A stretch of DNA of 64,000 nucleotides from Streptomyces hokutonensis (GTDB taxonomy: Bacteria; Actinomycetota; Actinomycetes; Streptomycetales; Streptomycetaceae): contig NZ_BARG01000075.1 of the NCBI RefSeq assembly GCF_000376565.1, forward strand, positions 1 to 64,000. The letters run 5' to 3'. The translations under genes were made by a program, and so were the position numbers. Within the stretch, counting starts at the first letter, position 1. Every line of letters starts with the position of its first letter. Under the pieces are notes generated by a model. The model saw only the letters and a list, made by a program, of their open reading frames with translations. It was not told the origin of the DNA and did no database searches. This document shows, one piece after another, positions 15,267-24,284 of the stretch.

Positions 15267-16982
15267 TCAGCCCGTGAACTTCACGTCGGTGATGGCCTGC
15301 TTGTAGCCGGCATCGCTGTACCGGTCGCTCGGCGCGTGGGGCAGCGCGGTGAGCCAGACAAGAACGTACCGGGTCTTCACCTGCTTGGTGACCTTCACCG
15401 TCGCACTGGTCCCGGACGTCGTGACAGTGCCGATCTGCGTCATGGAGTCCAGGGAGGAGGGCGACAGCGAGTCGGCCGCGTACAGCTGCACCGTTGTGTG
15501 GTTGCCGCTGTAGTAGAGCCCTATGGTCGACGTGGCGACGCTCTGCGCCGAACCGAGGTCGTAGACGATGCCCACGCCCGGCTTGTACGGCGCGAGCACC
15601 GGGCCCCCTATGAAGCTCGAGGTCCGCCAGTACGTCGACGAGTCGCCGTCGTACGTCTTGTCGACATCGTTGGGGTGCTGAGCGTCGCCCTTCGCCACGA
15701 ACTCCTGGGCGGCCTGGATGGAGAGCGTCTTCACCGGCTTGGTCTTGTCGCCGCTCTTGTCGTTACCGTCCGTCGGCTGCGTCTGCTTGGTGTCGTCGGA
15801 CTTGTTGCCCTGATCCATCAGAGCGTCCGCGAGCTGCCAACTGCCCAGGCCCAGCGCGGCGATCAGCAGCGCGGACACGGCCCACTTGAGCGCCTTGCCG
15901 GTGCGACTCTGCAGCGGGGGCGGCGGGGTCGGCACCGCCTGGCTGGCCCCGGGACGCGGCGCGGGGCGGCCGTACGTGCCCTGTTGGTAGGTCGTGCGCT
16001 GGTATTCGGGAGGCGCGGTGAACGCGGGCTCCGGCGGGCGGATGCGGGGCATCTCGCCGATCGCCTTGACCAGCTCCTCCGGAGTGGTGCACGCCGCTTC
16101 GTGCCGGGAGGCCGTGGCACCGTCGTTGGCGAGCGCGCGCATGGCGAGCTCCGAGAGACCCCGGTGGACGCCTGCGCGCACCTGGTCGGGGGCGATGAGA
16201 CCGACGCCCTTGGGCAGCCCGGACAGGCCGTAGGCGTCGCTCTCGTACGGCCAGCGCTGGGTGAGCGCCGCGTACAGCAGGGCGCCGATCGCCTCGGTGT
16301 CCGTGCGCTGCGGGGTGTCCGAACTGATGCCGCGCAGCGCGGCGTTGACGGCCAGGCCCCGGATGCGCCACTGGCCGGACGAGGTGCGCAGCACCGCGTT
16401 CGGGTTCAGGCGCAGATGGGCGAGGCCCTCGCGGTGGGCGGCGGCCATGGCGGAGGCGATCTGACTGACCATCTGGTAGGCGTCGTGCGCCTCCAGCGGG
16501 GCGGGCGCCAGAAGCGCCGTCAGTTCCGTGGCGTCGGGCAGCCATTCGTGCACGACGTAGACGAGGTCGTTCTCCTCCACGGCGTCCAGGACCTGCACGA
16601 AACGGGGATCACCCAGCAGCGCCGAGGAACGGGCCGCGGCCAGCACCGAGCGGGCCCGCGCATGGTCCGCGGGCAGGATGTGCACACCGACGGCACGGCG
16701 GAGTTTCTCGTCCACCGCGCGCCAACTGCTGAAGCCGTCCAGACGGGTGACGCACTCTTCGAGGCGATAGCGTCTGGCGAGCTTGTGCCCGCTGTGCAGT
16801 TCGGGAGGTGAGGCCTTCCCGGTTTCCTCGATCCCGCCGCTCCCCTGTGCCTGGTCGCTGTCCGTGTCCCGCTCCGGGTTCTGGGCCACCCCGTCGGCCG
16901 TGGACTGGTCCGCCTTGGCGGTCAGCGGCTTGTCGCCGCTGTTGTCTGCCACGTCGACGGCAGCCGTGCTCCGTTCCGCCAC
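15267..16982 (-). CDS. Membrane pseudokinase associated with MurJ
   Basis: The 571-residue protein has a protein-kinase-like fold (about 65-320), one membrane helix (about 390-412, ALKWAVSALLIAALGLGSWQ) and an external beta-sandwich-like domain with DGDSSTYWRTSSF. The kinase is degenerate: no glycine loop, no VAIK lysine (AVGVHIL), HLRLNPNAVL in place of HRDLKPEN, and no DFG. In mycobacteria an equivalent pseudokinase plus external domain is fused to the C-terminus of MviN/MurJ and recruits FhaA after PknB phosphorylation; here it is a separate gene just downstream of murJ. I chose GTG 16982 because AGGAG precedes it; the frame opens at 17042. Confidence 0.8.
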   Translation of the reverse strand: MAERSTAAVDVADNSGDKPLTAKADQSTADGVAQNPERDTDSDQAQGSGGIEETGKASPPELHSGHKLARRYRLEECVTRLDGFSSWRAVDEKLRRAVGVHILPADHARARSVLAAARSSALLGDPRFVQVLDAVEENDLVYVVHEWLPDATELTALLAPAPLEAHDAYQMVSQIASAMAAAHREGLAHLRLNPNAVLRTSSGQWRIRGLAVNAALRGISSDTPQRTDTEAIGALLYAALTQRWPYESDAYGLSGLPKGVGLIAPDQVRAGVHRGLSELAMRALANDGATASRHEAACTTPEELVKAIGEMPRIRPPEPAFTAPPEYQRTTYQQGTYGRPAPRPGASQAVPTPPPPLQSRTGKALKWAVSALLIAALGLGSWQLADALMDQGNKSDDTKQTQPTDGNDKSGDKTKPVKTLSIQAAQEFVAKGDAQHPNDVDKTYDGDSSTYWRTSSFIGGPVLAPYKPGVGIVYDLGSAQSVATSTIGLYYSGNHTTVQLYAADSLSPSSLDSMTQIGTVTTSGTSATVKVTKQVKTRYVLVWLTALPHAPSDRYSDAGYKQAITDVKFTG

Positions 16983-17099
16983 CGCCGCTCCTGCCTCCCC
17001 ATCCGTTGCACGCTGTCCGACGCCGAAACCAATTGTGCCCACAGTCTGCCGCTATGCACGACACACAGCGGCGGACGATGGTTGTGCATGTGCCCCCGC

Positions 17100-19352
17100 T
17101 CAGCGCCCCAACCGCCCGCGCACCATGCCCACGAGGGAGTTGAGCTCCTCGATGCGCATGCGGCGGGCCGCGATGTAGAAGACTCCGAGCAGTACGGCAC
17201 CGCCCACCAGAAGTGCGGCGAACGAGCCGACGACACCCTGACCGAGCGTATGTCCGATCCCGTAGCAGGCCGCACCACTGAGCAGCGCGGCCGGCACCGA
17301 GGCGATACAGAGCCGAGCGTACGTCCGCAGCACGCGGGCGCCGTCCAGGTCGCCGTCCAGCCGCTTGCGCAGCCGGTTCCAGGCGACACCGACACCGGTC
17401 GCGTACGCGAGGCCGTACGAGGCCGCCATGCCGACCACGGCCCAGCGGGCCGGGAGCACGAAGAAGCAGACCGCCGAGGCGCCCGCGTTGACCGCGGCCA
17501 CGATGACGGTGTTGTAGAAGGGCGTCCGGGTGTCCTCGTAGGCGTAGAAGGCACGCAGGACGACGTACTGCACCGAGTACGGGATCAGGCCGAGGGCGAA
17601 GGCCATCAGCATGAAGCCCATGTTCGTGGCCTCGCTGGTGCCCGAGGAGCCGAAGATCAGGGTGCACATCGGGATGCCGAGCGAGAGGAAGCCGAAGGCG
17701 ACGGGCACGATCGCGACGGCCGTCGTCCGCAGGCCCTGCGAGATGTCGTCGCGGACGGCACCGCCGTCGCCCTCGGCGGCCGAGCGCGAAATTCGCGGCA
17801 GCAGCGCGGCCATCAGGGACACCGTAATGATCGCCTGCGGCAGGCCCCAGATCAGCTGGGCGTTGGCGTAGGCGGCGAAGCCGGTGCCGTCGACCTTCGT
17901 GTCGTTGCCCGCGGCCGTGGACAGCTGGGTGACGACCAGCGCGCCCGCCTGGTTGGCCAGGACGAACAGAACCGTCCACTTGGCGAGCATCGCGGCCTTG
18001 CCGAGGCCGTGGCCCTTCCAGTCGAAGCGCAACCGCAGCCGGAAGTCGGTCTCCCTCAGGTACGGGATCATCGCGAGGGCCTGGACGACGAGACCGAGAA
18101 GAACACCGATGCCGAGGAGCCGCTGGCCCTCCGGCGGGATGGTCGTGACCTCCATGCCGGAGTTCGCCGCGGTGCCGTACACCCAGATGAACATGCCGAG
18201 CGTCACGATGATGACGATGTTGTTCAGGACCGGCGTCCACATCATCGCGCCGAACTTGCCGCGGGCGTTGAGGATCTGGCCCATCACCACGTGGATGCCC
18301 ATGAAGAAGATCGAGGGCAGGAAGTAGCGGGTGAAGGTGACGGCGACCTCGTTGGCGGCCGGGTCGTTGGCGACCTTCACCGACAGCAGGCGGACCAGGA
18401 GGGGGGCGGCGAAGACCGCGAGCGCGGTCAGTGCGCCGAGCGCCACCATGACCAGGGTCAGCAGCCGGTTGGCGAACGCCTCGCCGCCGTCCTCGTCCTC
18501 CTTCATGGCGCGCACGAGCTGCGGCACGAAGACGGAGTTGAGTCCGCCGCCGACGGTCAGGATGTAGATCATCGTCGGCAGCTGGTAGGCGACCTGGAAG
18601 GTGTCGCCGAGCAGTCCGACACCCAGTGCGGAGACGATCAGCGCGGAGCGGACGAAGCCCGTCAGGCGGGAGACCATCGTGCCCGCCGCCATCACGGCAC
18701 TCGACTTCAGGAGCCCGCCGGCCTTCCCGCCCTTCTTGGGAGCGGCCGAGGGCGCCGGTGCGGTCGGGGTGAGCTGCATCGTGGCGTCGGACATCGGGGC
18801 CGGAGCCGGCGCGAGGGGTGCCTGGCCCGGCTGCGGTGCCGGGGACGGGCCGGGGACCCCGGGGGGATCTGTCGACGGGCGTCCGCCGCCCTGGCCCTGG
18901 TCCCGGAAGAGGTGAGCGAAGGCGTCCGGCTCCTGGTAGTTCTCGCCGGCCCCGGTCACCAGGTCGTCGACGCCCACGAACTGCGTCGTGCGGGCGTCGT
19001 CGCCGTAGGGCAGGTACTGGGTCGGGCCTTCGGGTTCGGGCGCCGGGGTCTGCGCCCACACACGGGGGTCGGGGGCGTACGGGGACTGGGGCGGCTGGGC
19101 GTAGAGCGGGGGCTGCGGCGGGTACGTGCCCGGAGGCGGCGGGGGGTGTGCGGCGCGGTCGTAGAGCGCCTCGGCGACCGGGTCCTGGGCGGAGAGGTCC
19201 TGCGCCCGGTAGGGGTCCTGGTCGTAGGCGTCCTGGAGGTACATGTCCGCGGGGGGCTGCGGCGGCACCTGGCCGTGTTCGGGCGGCGGGCCCTCGGGGT
19301 AGCCCGAGCTGCCCGCGCCCTGACCGCGGTCACCGTCGTACGGCGCGTTCAT
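17100..19352 (-). CDS. murJ: Lipid II flippase MurJ (MviN) with a long proline-rich N-terminus
   Basis: The 750-residue protein has a MurJ/MviN core of about 14 membrane segments starting near residue 212 (LLKSSAVMAAGTMVSRLTGF), with the conserved GFVRSALIVSALG and YFLPSIFFMGIHVVMG segments. It flips lipid II for peptidoglycan synthesis. The first 210 residues are a cytoplasmic Pro/Gln/Tyr/Asp-rich region absent from most MurJ proteins, a plausible regulatory or partner-binding tail. The downstream pseudokinase gene and upstream DUF6049 gene form a conserved envelope unit. ATG start at 19352. Confidence 0.93.
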   Translation of the reverse strand: MNAPYDGDRGQGAGSSGYPEGPPPEHGQVPPQPPADMYLQDAYDQDPYRAQDLSAQDPVAEALYDRAAHPPPPPGTYPPQPPLYAQPPQSPYAPDPRVWAQTPAPEPEGPTQYLPYGDDARTTQFVGVDDLVTGAGENYQEPDAFAHLFRDQGQGGGRPSTDPPGVPGPSPAPQPGQAPLAPAPAPMSDATMQLTPTAPAPSAAPKKGGKAGGLLKSSAVMAAGTMVSRLTGFVRSALIVSALGVGLLGDTFQVAYQLPTMIYILTVGGGLNSVFVPQLVRAMKEDEDGGEAFANRLLTLVMVALGALTALAVFAAPLLVRLLSVKVANDPAANEVAVTFTRYFLPSIFFMGIHVVMGQILNARGKFGAMMWTPVLNNIVIIVTLGMFIWVYGTAANSGMEVTTIPPEGQRLLGIGVLLGLVVQALAMIPYLRETDFRLRLRFDWKGHGLGKAAMLAKWTVLFVLANQAGALVVTQLSTAAGNDTKVDGTGFAAYANAQLIWGLPQAIITVSLMAALLPRISRSAAEGDGGAVRDDISQGLRTTAVAIVPVAFGFLSLGIPMCTLIFGSSGTSEATNMGFMLMAFALGLIPYSVQYVVLRAFYAYEDTRTPFYNTVIVAAVNAGASAVCFFVLPARWAVVGMAASYGLAYATGVGVAWNRLRKRLDGDLDGARVLRTYARLCIASVPAALLSGAACYGIGHTLGQGVVGSFAALLVGGAVLLGVFYIAARRMRIEELNSLVGMVRGRLGR

Positions 19353-19398
19353 GGTTACCCCACCTCATCGTCCCCGGGCCCACCGGCCACGACATCGC

Positions 19399-21801
19399 TC
19401 AACGGTCCACTCTCTCACCCGTGCCGGACGGGTCGGCGCTTTCCGGTGCGGTGTCCGGTGTCGGGTCACTCGGGTGCTCCGGGTCGTCTGCCCGGGACGG
19501 AGCGCCCGACTCCTCCTGGAGACGGTCCTGCGGGCCCTCGGGGTTCTCCGGGCCCTCCGGTGCCTCGCCCGCCGCGTCGTCGGGCCCGTCGGGACCCTCC
19601 TCCTCGGCCTGGCGGGCGGCGGCGCGCTTGCGGTGCGTGTACATCCGGAAGCCGGCCAGGACGAGCAGCAGGACACCGCCGCCGATGACCAGCATCACCG
19701 TGGCGGTGACCTCGGTGACCTTGACGTCGAAGTTGACGGCCTGCCCGTACTCCTGCCCGTCCTCCGTGTACAGCTGGGCGACCACGCCGACCTTGCCGTT
19801 GGCGTTGGCCGTCGTGGTGAACTTCACCGACTGGCTGTGCCCGCCGTTGACCGTGACCTGCTGCTCCGTGTAGGCCTTGCCGCCGATCTTGAGGCGCGTG
19901 GGGTTCGTCGAGGTGAGGCGCAGGATCAGGTGGTCGACGCCCTGCACCAGGTTGTTCTGCACGGTCACGGGGATCGTGGCGCTGCGGCCCGACAGCTTGG
20001 TCTCGGACTTGTCGATCAGTTTGACCTGGTCGATGAGGTCGTCGAGATAACCCAGCACGCCCTGGCGGAAGTTCGCCGCCTCGCCCGCCTGGCCGCGCCA
20101 CGACGTGGACATCTCGCGGTTCATGGCCCGCCCGAAGGGGGTCACCACGCGGGCCTCGTTGGTGAGGATCACCTGGAAGTTGTCGAGCTTGTCCTGAGTG
20201 GTCGCGATCTCCTCGAAGGCCGACCTCGGCAGCTCCTGCTTGCGCAGCGAGGAGGGGTACCTGGAGGACGACGGGATCTTCGTGGTGGCACCCGGATCCG
20301 GCTTGGCCTTGGCCGCCGCGGCGAGATCCTGAGACTCGGTCCAGGTGCTGCCCTGCAGGGCCGTCAGCGCCTCGGCCATCGCCTGGGCCTGGCTGGCGGT
20401 CGGCATGCGCTGCGGGGCGACGACGATGCTGCGCTGCTTGTCCGACTGCAGGTCCAGCGCCAGGCTCTGGGCCAGGAACCGCTGCTCGGCGAGCGTGGCC
20501 GCCCCGGCCTTCGTCAGATCGCCCTCGAACGCCGTCGAGAGGCGCGCGTCGGCGACCACCGCCGTCGTACCGCCACCGATGGGGCGGGCCGCGGAGGGCG
20601 TGTACGGCAGGCCGCCGGTCTCCTGGAGGCTGTCGCTGCGGGCGATCACCTTGTCGGCGCCGGCCGAGGTGGCGACCTTGATGATCGACGGGTCCACGGC
20701 GCCGCTCACCGGCCAGGCGAAGTCGGTGTTCGGTGTCACGTGGAGCACGGTTTCCACTGTGGTCGCGGCGACGTCCGTGGCGTCCTTGAGATGACTCAGC
20801 GAACCGGTGACGCTGGTGCCGTTGTGGGCGAGGGACGCCAGGTCCGGGTCGGCGAAGGGGAGGGCGACGACCTCCTTGTCCGCCACCGCAGACTGCAGCT
20901 CGGCCAGCCACGCCTTGGCTACCGCCTGGTGGGTGCCGGTCGTGGTGGTGTCGCCGTCGCCCTGGATCTTGTAGCTACGGGTCATCGCGTCGACGGAGGC
21001 CAGCAGGTCCGGGTCGATCACCCAGGTGACGTCGAGGTCCTTGCCCAGGGAGACCATCTGCTCGAGCCGGCCGCCGGGGGCGATCTCCTTGGCGAGGTCG
21101 TCGTTCAGGAAGACCGGAGTCTGCTGTTCGTTGGAACCCGTCTGGGCCGTCATGTGGACAGAGGAGACGAGCGGCCACAGAAACGTCGTCTTCGTCTTCG
21201 TGTCCGCGTCGTCGGGCTGCCACGGCAGGAACGTCCGCTGGATGCCCAGCACCTGGTCCCACGGCTGGGCGGAGGTCTGGCCGGAGAGCGAGACACCGAG
21301 CGGGTAGACGCCGTCGTCGCCGAGGTCCAGCTTGTCGACCGGCACGGAGAGCGTGAAGGGCTCGGCGACGCCCGGAGTGAGCTTGGAGAACTTCTGCGTG
21401 TACTTGTCGTCGATCTCCGAGCCGTCGACACCCTGGACGTAGCCGGTGCGCTCGGCGACGCTGTCGATCGCCGAGCGGGTGTTCAGAGCCTGTCCCAGGC
21501 GCAGTCCCACGTGGGCGTCGGTGACCGCCTGCTTGCCGTTGTTCGTCACTGTCCCCGAGACGGTCAGTGTGTCCCCGTCCGTGGGGATGCCGGGCGTGAG
21601 TGTGTCCACGGACACGGACACCGTCTGCGAGCCGGAGGCGGCCCGTGCGGAGGTCTGCTCGGCAGCGCCGGCAGGCGCGGCGACGGACATCTGGAGGAGG
21701 CCGGCCAGCAGAGGCGCCCCGGCGAGCAGTGCGCCGGTGCGCCGCAGCCACCGGCGGGCAGGTGAGGGACACGTCCCCTGGAAGTCTGCCGCCTCGGCCA
21801 C
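19399..21801 (-). CDS. DUF6049 family secreted/membrane-anchored protein
   Basis: The 800-residue protein has a Sec signal (RRTGALLAGAPLLAGLLQMSVAAPAGAAEQ, residues 21-48), a large extracytoplasmic region and a C-terminal helix at about 735-756 (ATVMLVIGGGVLLLVLAGF). A basic/acidic cytoplasmic tail rich in Glu, Pro and Asp ends it. It matches the DUF6049 family, whose mycobacterial counterpart also sits next to MviN. Beta-sandwich-like stretches (VSGTVTNNGKQAVTDAHV) suggest Ig-like domains. Function is unknown; the constant link with MurJ suggests a cell-envelope role. GTG start at 21801; it lies 46 nt upstream of murJ in the same direction. Confidence 0.85.
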   Translation of the reverse strand: MAEAADFQGTCPSPARRWLRRTGALLAGAPLLAGLLQMSVAAPAGAAEQTSARAASGSQTVSVSVDTLTPGIPTDGDTLTVSGTVTNNGKQAVTDAHVGLRLGQALNTRSAIDSVAERTGYVQGVDGSEIDDKYTQKFSKLTPGVAEPFTLSVPVDKLDLGDDGVYPLGVSLSGQTSAQPWDQVLGIQRTFLPWQPDDADTKTKTTFLWPLVSSVHMTAQTGSNEQQTPVFLNDDLAKEIAPGGRLEQMVSLGKDLDVTWVIDPDLLASVDAMTRSYKIQGDGDTTTTGTHQAVAKAWLAELQSAVADKEVVALPFADPDLASLAHNGTSVTGSLSHLKDATDVAATTVETVLHVTPNTDFAWPVSGAVDPSIIKVATSAGADKVIARSDSLQETGGLPYTPSAARPIGGGTTAVVADARLSTAFEGDLTKAGAATLAEQRFLAQSLALDLQSDKQRSIVVAPQRMPTASQAQAMAEALTALQGSTWTESQDLAAAAKAKPDPGATTKIPSSSRYPSSLRKQELPRSAFEEIATTQDKLDNFQVILTNEARVVTPFGRAMNREMSTSWRGQAGEAANFRQGVLGYLDDLIDQVKLIDKSETKLSGRSATIPVTVQNNLVQGVDHLILRLTSTNPTRLKIGGKAYTEQQVTVNGGHSQSVKFTTTANANGKVGVVAQLYTEDGQEYGQAVNFDVKVTEVTATVMLVIGGGVLLLVLAGFRMYTHRKRAAARQAEEEGPDGPDDAAGEAPEGPENPEGPQDRLQEESGAPSRADDPEHPSDPTPDTAPESADPSGTGERVDR

Positions 21802-22045
21802 GCGCTCGCCCGTCCCTCGTCGTCGTCAGTGGTCGTCGCAATGTGCGTCCACGCATGGTAACGATGCGCGCTGAGGGGAAGTGCCGCGGACTGCTCCACA
21901 AGATCGCAGATCGATATCGGCGCGTCCTGTATGTGTGCGTATGAAGAGGAGCGCTCCGGTACGTCGCAAGGGCTGTGCTTGCAGGGGTATCAGGGGATGT
22001 ATCCGTGGATATTTAATGGAGGCGCTCGCGGTCGCCCGGGCCACG

Positions 22046-22059
22046 TAACCTTTTCTGTT
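22046..22059 (+). promoter_or_regulatory. Candidate -10 element giving a leaderless pcnA mRNA
   Basis: TAACCT at 22046-22051 ends 8 nt before the GTG of pcnA and no ribosome site lies between. This spacing places the transcript start at or next to the start codon. The -35 region is unclear. Confidence 0.45.
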
Positions 22060-23526
22060 GTGCCGAACGCCAACGAAGACAACCTCAGTGCCCTGAGCCA
22101 GGTGCAGCATCGCGCGGTGAGCGAACTGCTGCGGGTGGCCCCCGTCGCCGGCGAGCTCGCCCGCCGCTTCCAGGCGGCCGGGTTCTCCCTCGCCCTGGTC
22201 GGCGGGTCGGTCCGTGACGCGCTGCTCGGCCGGCTCGGCAATGACCTGGACTTCACGACGGACGCGCGGCCCGAGGACGTACTGAAGATCGTCCGACCGT
22301 GGGCGGACGCCGTCTGGGAGGTCGGGATCGCCTTCGGCACCGTGGGCGTGCAGAAGGACGCCCGCGTCGGAGACGTCGACCGGAGCTTCCAGATCGAGGT
22401 GACCACCTATCGGTCGGAGGCCTACGACCGGACCTCACGCAAGCCCGAGGTCTCGTACGGCGACTCCATCGAGGAGGACCTCGTCCGGCGCGACTTCACG
22501 GTGAACGCGATGGCTGTCGCCCTCCCGGAGAAAGAGTTCATCGACCCGCACGGCGGTCTCGGCGACCTCGCCGCCCGCGTGCTGCGTACCCCGGGTACTC
22601 CCGAGGCGTCCTTCTCGGACGATCCCCTGCGGATGATGCGGGCGGCCCGCTTCGCCGCGCAGCTCGATTTCGAGGTCGCTCCCGAGGTCGTCGCGGCGAT
22701 GAAGGAGATGTCCGGGCGGATCGAGATCGTCTCGGCCGAGCGGGTCCGGGACGAGCTGAACAAGCTGATCCTCTCCGCGCACCCCCGCAAGGGTCTGGCG
22801 CTGCTCGTCGACACCGGTCTCGCCGACCATGTCCTGCCCGAGCTGCCCGCCCTGCGTCTGGAGAGCGACGAGCACCACCGGCACAAGGACGTCTACGAAC
22901 ACACGCTGATCGTGCTGGAGCAGGCGATCGAACTGGAGGAGAACGGTCCCGACCTGACCCTCCGGTTGGCCGCACTGCTGCACGACATCGGCAAGCCGCG
23001 CACCCGCCGCTTCGAGAACGACGGCCGGGTCTCGTTCCACCACCACGAGGTGGTCGGCGCCAAGATGACCAAGAAGCGCATGCTGGCGCTCAAGTACTCC
23101 AACGAACTCGTGAAGGACGTCTCGCGGCTCGTCGAACTCCACCTGCGTTTCCACGGCTACGGCACCGGCGAGTGGACCGACTCGGCGGTCCGGCGCTACG
23201 TCCGTGACGCCGGCCCGCTCCTGGACCGGCTCCACAAGCTGACCCGCTCGGACTGCACCACACGCAATAAGCGCAGGGCCGCTGCGCTGTCTCGCGCCTA
23301 CGACGGGCTGGAAGAGCGCATCGCGCAGCTTCAGGAGCAGGAGGAACTGGACTCGATCCGTCCCGACCTCGACGGCAACCAGATCATGGAGATCCTGGGC
23401 GTCACGCCGGGGCCGGTCATCGGTCGGGCCTACAAGTTCCTGCTCGAACTGCGGCTGGAGAACGGGCCGATGGAGCATGAGGCGGCGGTGGCCGCGCTCA
23501 AGGAGTGGTGGGCCTCGGAGGGCTGA
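22060..23526 (+). CDS. pcnA: CCA-adding tRNA nucleotidyltransferase
   Basis: The 488-residue class II nucleotidyltransferase has the catalytic head GGSVRDALLGRLGNDLDFTT (about 48-67, DxD pair), the RRDFTVNAMAV motif, and a C-terminal HD-type domain with LLHDIGKPRTRRF. It adds or repairs the CCA end of tRNAs. GTG at 22060 gives the usual N-terminus (PNANEDNLSALSQVQ); the frame is open upstream to 21931. It is divergent from the DUF6049 gene across 258 bp, which also shows no other gene. A parS in a 32-bp palindrome follows its stop by 10 nt. Confidence 0.94.
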   Translation: MPNANEDNLSALSQVQHRAVSELLRVAPVAGELARRFQAAGFSLALVGGSVRDALLGRLGNDLDFTTDARPEDVLKIVRPWADAVWEVGIAFGTVGVQKDARVGDVDRSFQIEVTTYRSEAYDRTSRKPEVSYGDSIEEDLVRRDFTVNAMAVALPEKEFIDPHGGLGDLAARVLRTPGTPEASFSDDPLRMMRAARFAAQLDFEVAPEVVAAMKEMSGRIEIVSAERVRDELNKLILSAHPRKGLALLVDTGLADHVLPELPALRLESDEHHRHKDVYEHTLIVLEQAIELEENGPDLTLRLAALLHDIGKPRTRRFENDGRVSFHHHEVVGAKMTKKRMLALKYSNELVKDVSRLVELHLRFHGYGTGEWTDSAVRRYVRDAGPLLDRLHKLTRSDCTTRNKRRAAALSRAYDGLEERIAQLQEQEELDSIRPDLDGNQIMEILGVTPGPVIGRAYKFLLELRLENGPMEHEAAVAALKEWWASEG

Positions 23527-23536
23527 GGCCGTGAAA

Positions 23537-23568
23537 CGGGGTCATGTTTCACGTGAAACATGACCCCG
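23537..23568. other. parS: parS within a 32-bp perfect palindrome at the pcnA 3' end
   Basis: The exact core GTTTCACGTGAAAC is at 23546-23559, with 9 further complementary bases on each side (CGGGGTCAT / ATGACCCCG). It starts 10 nt after the pcnA stop. The RNA would form a GC-ended hairpin, so it may act as both parS and terminator. Confidence 0.9.
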
Positions 23569-23577
23569 GACAGCATC

Positions 23578-23609
23578 AGGGGCGGTGTTTCACGTGAAAC
23601 ACCGCCCCT
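23578..23609. other. parS: parS within a 32-bp perfect palindrome at the LppU-like gene 3' end
   Basis: The exact core is at 23587-23600, flanked by AGGGGCGGT / ACCGCCCCT. It ends 13 nt from the stop of the convergent minus-strand gene. With the site at 23537 each convergent gene has its own parS hairpin. Confidence 0.9.
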
Positions 23610-23622
23610 CGCTGCAACTGCC

Positions 23623-24165
23623 TTACTTCTTGTAGTCCTTCAGGCAGAGCAGGAAGTCGCTGCCGTCACCGCTCTCGGTGTACGAGTACTGGAAGTCCTT
23701 CGCGGCCGCCGTGCACTTGCTCTCCGCCTCGGCCTCGGAGTACTTGCCGCTGATCTTGGCCAGCACCGTGTACTGGGCCTTCGCGTCGCTGCACTTCACG
23801 ACTTCGAGGTCCGGGTTGGTGTCGCTGGTGCTGCCGCGGTGCATGCAGTCGCCGACCTTTGCGGTGTCGGCGTCGTTCTGGCTCGATATGACGCCGTAGA
23901 TGGCCGCGCCAATACCGATCACGATGATGATGGCGAGCCGGATCAGCTTGGGGCTGAAACGGCGCCTGGGCTGCGCCGGGACCGGGGCGAACGGAGCCGC
24001 GCCCTGCGGCGGGAACCCGGGCTGGCCGGGCTGCTGCGGGTAGCCGCCCTGGGGCGGGTACGGGGCCTGACCCTGCGGCGGGTACGGGGCCTGCGCCTGA
24101 GGCTCGCCGTAGGGCTGCTGGCCCTGGGCGTATGGGTTCGGGCTCTGAGGCGGCGGAGTTGTCAT
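23623..24165 (-). CDS. LppU/SCO3897 family membrane protein
   Basis: The 180-residue protein has a Pro/Gln/Tyr-rich cytoplasmic N-terminus (about 1-75, PYPPQGQAPYPPQGG repeats), one membrane helix at about 84-101 (LIRLAIIIVIGIGAAIYGV), and an external domain with paired cysteines (VGDCMHRG, VVKCSD, ESKCTAA, LLCLKDY). This is the layout of the LppU/SCO3897 family, of unknown function. ATG at 24165 follows GGGGGGA; the frame is open to 24249. Expression is probably monocistronic. The four cysteines probably form two disulphides outside the cell. Confidence 0.8.
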   Translation of the reverse strand: MTTPPPQSPNPYAQGQQPYGEPQAQAPYPPQGQAPYPPQGGYPQQPGQPGFPPQGAAPFAPVPAQPRRRFSPKLIRLAIIIVIGIGAAIYGVISSQNDADTAKVGDCMHRGSTSDTNPDLEVVKCSDAKAQYTVLAKISGKYSEAEAESKCTAAAKDFQYSYTESGDGSDFLLCLKDYKK

Positions 24166-24284
24166 TGGGGTCCCCCCTGGAACGTGGGCGCATGACGCGG
24201 CATGGCACGCGGCATGGTGCGAAGTAAGACGCACGTAAGTTACCGGCACCCACTGACACCGCTGTGACCCGGATGGACTCCGTG

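Noticed and set aside
14676..21765. Long plus-strand open frames antisense to sigM/pseudokinase, murJ and the DUF6049 gene (700-870 codons)
   Set aside because: They are reading-frame shadows of high-GC coding sequence. Their translations are Arg/Gly/Ala/Val-rich without domains, and the minus-strand genes have clear families.
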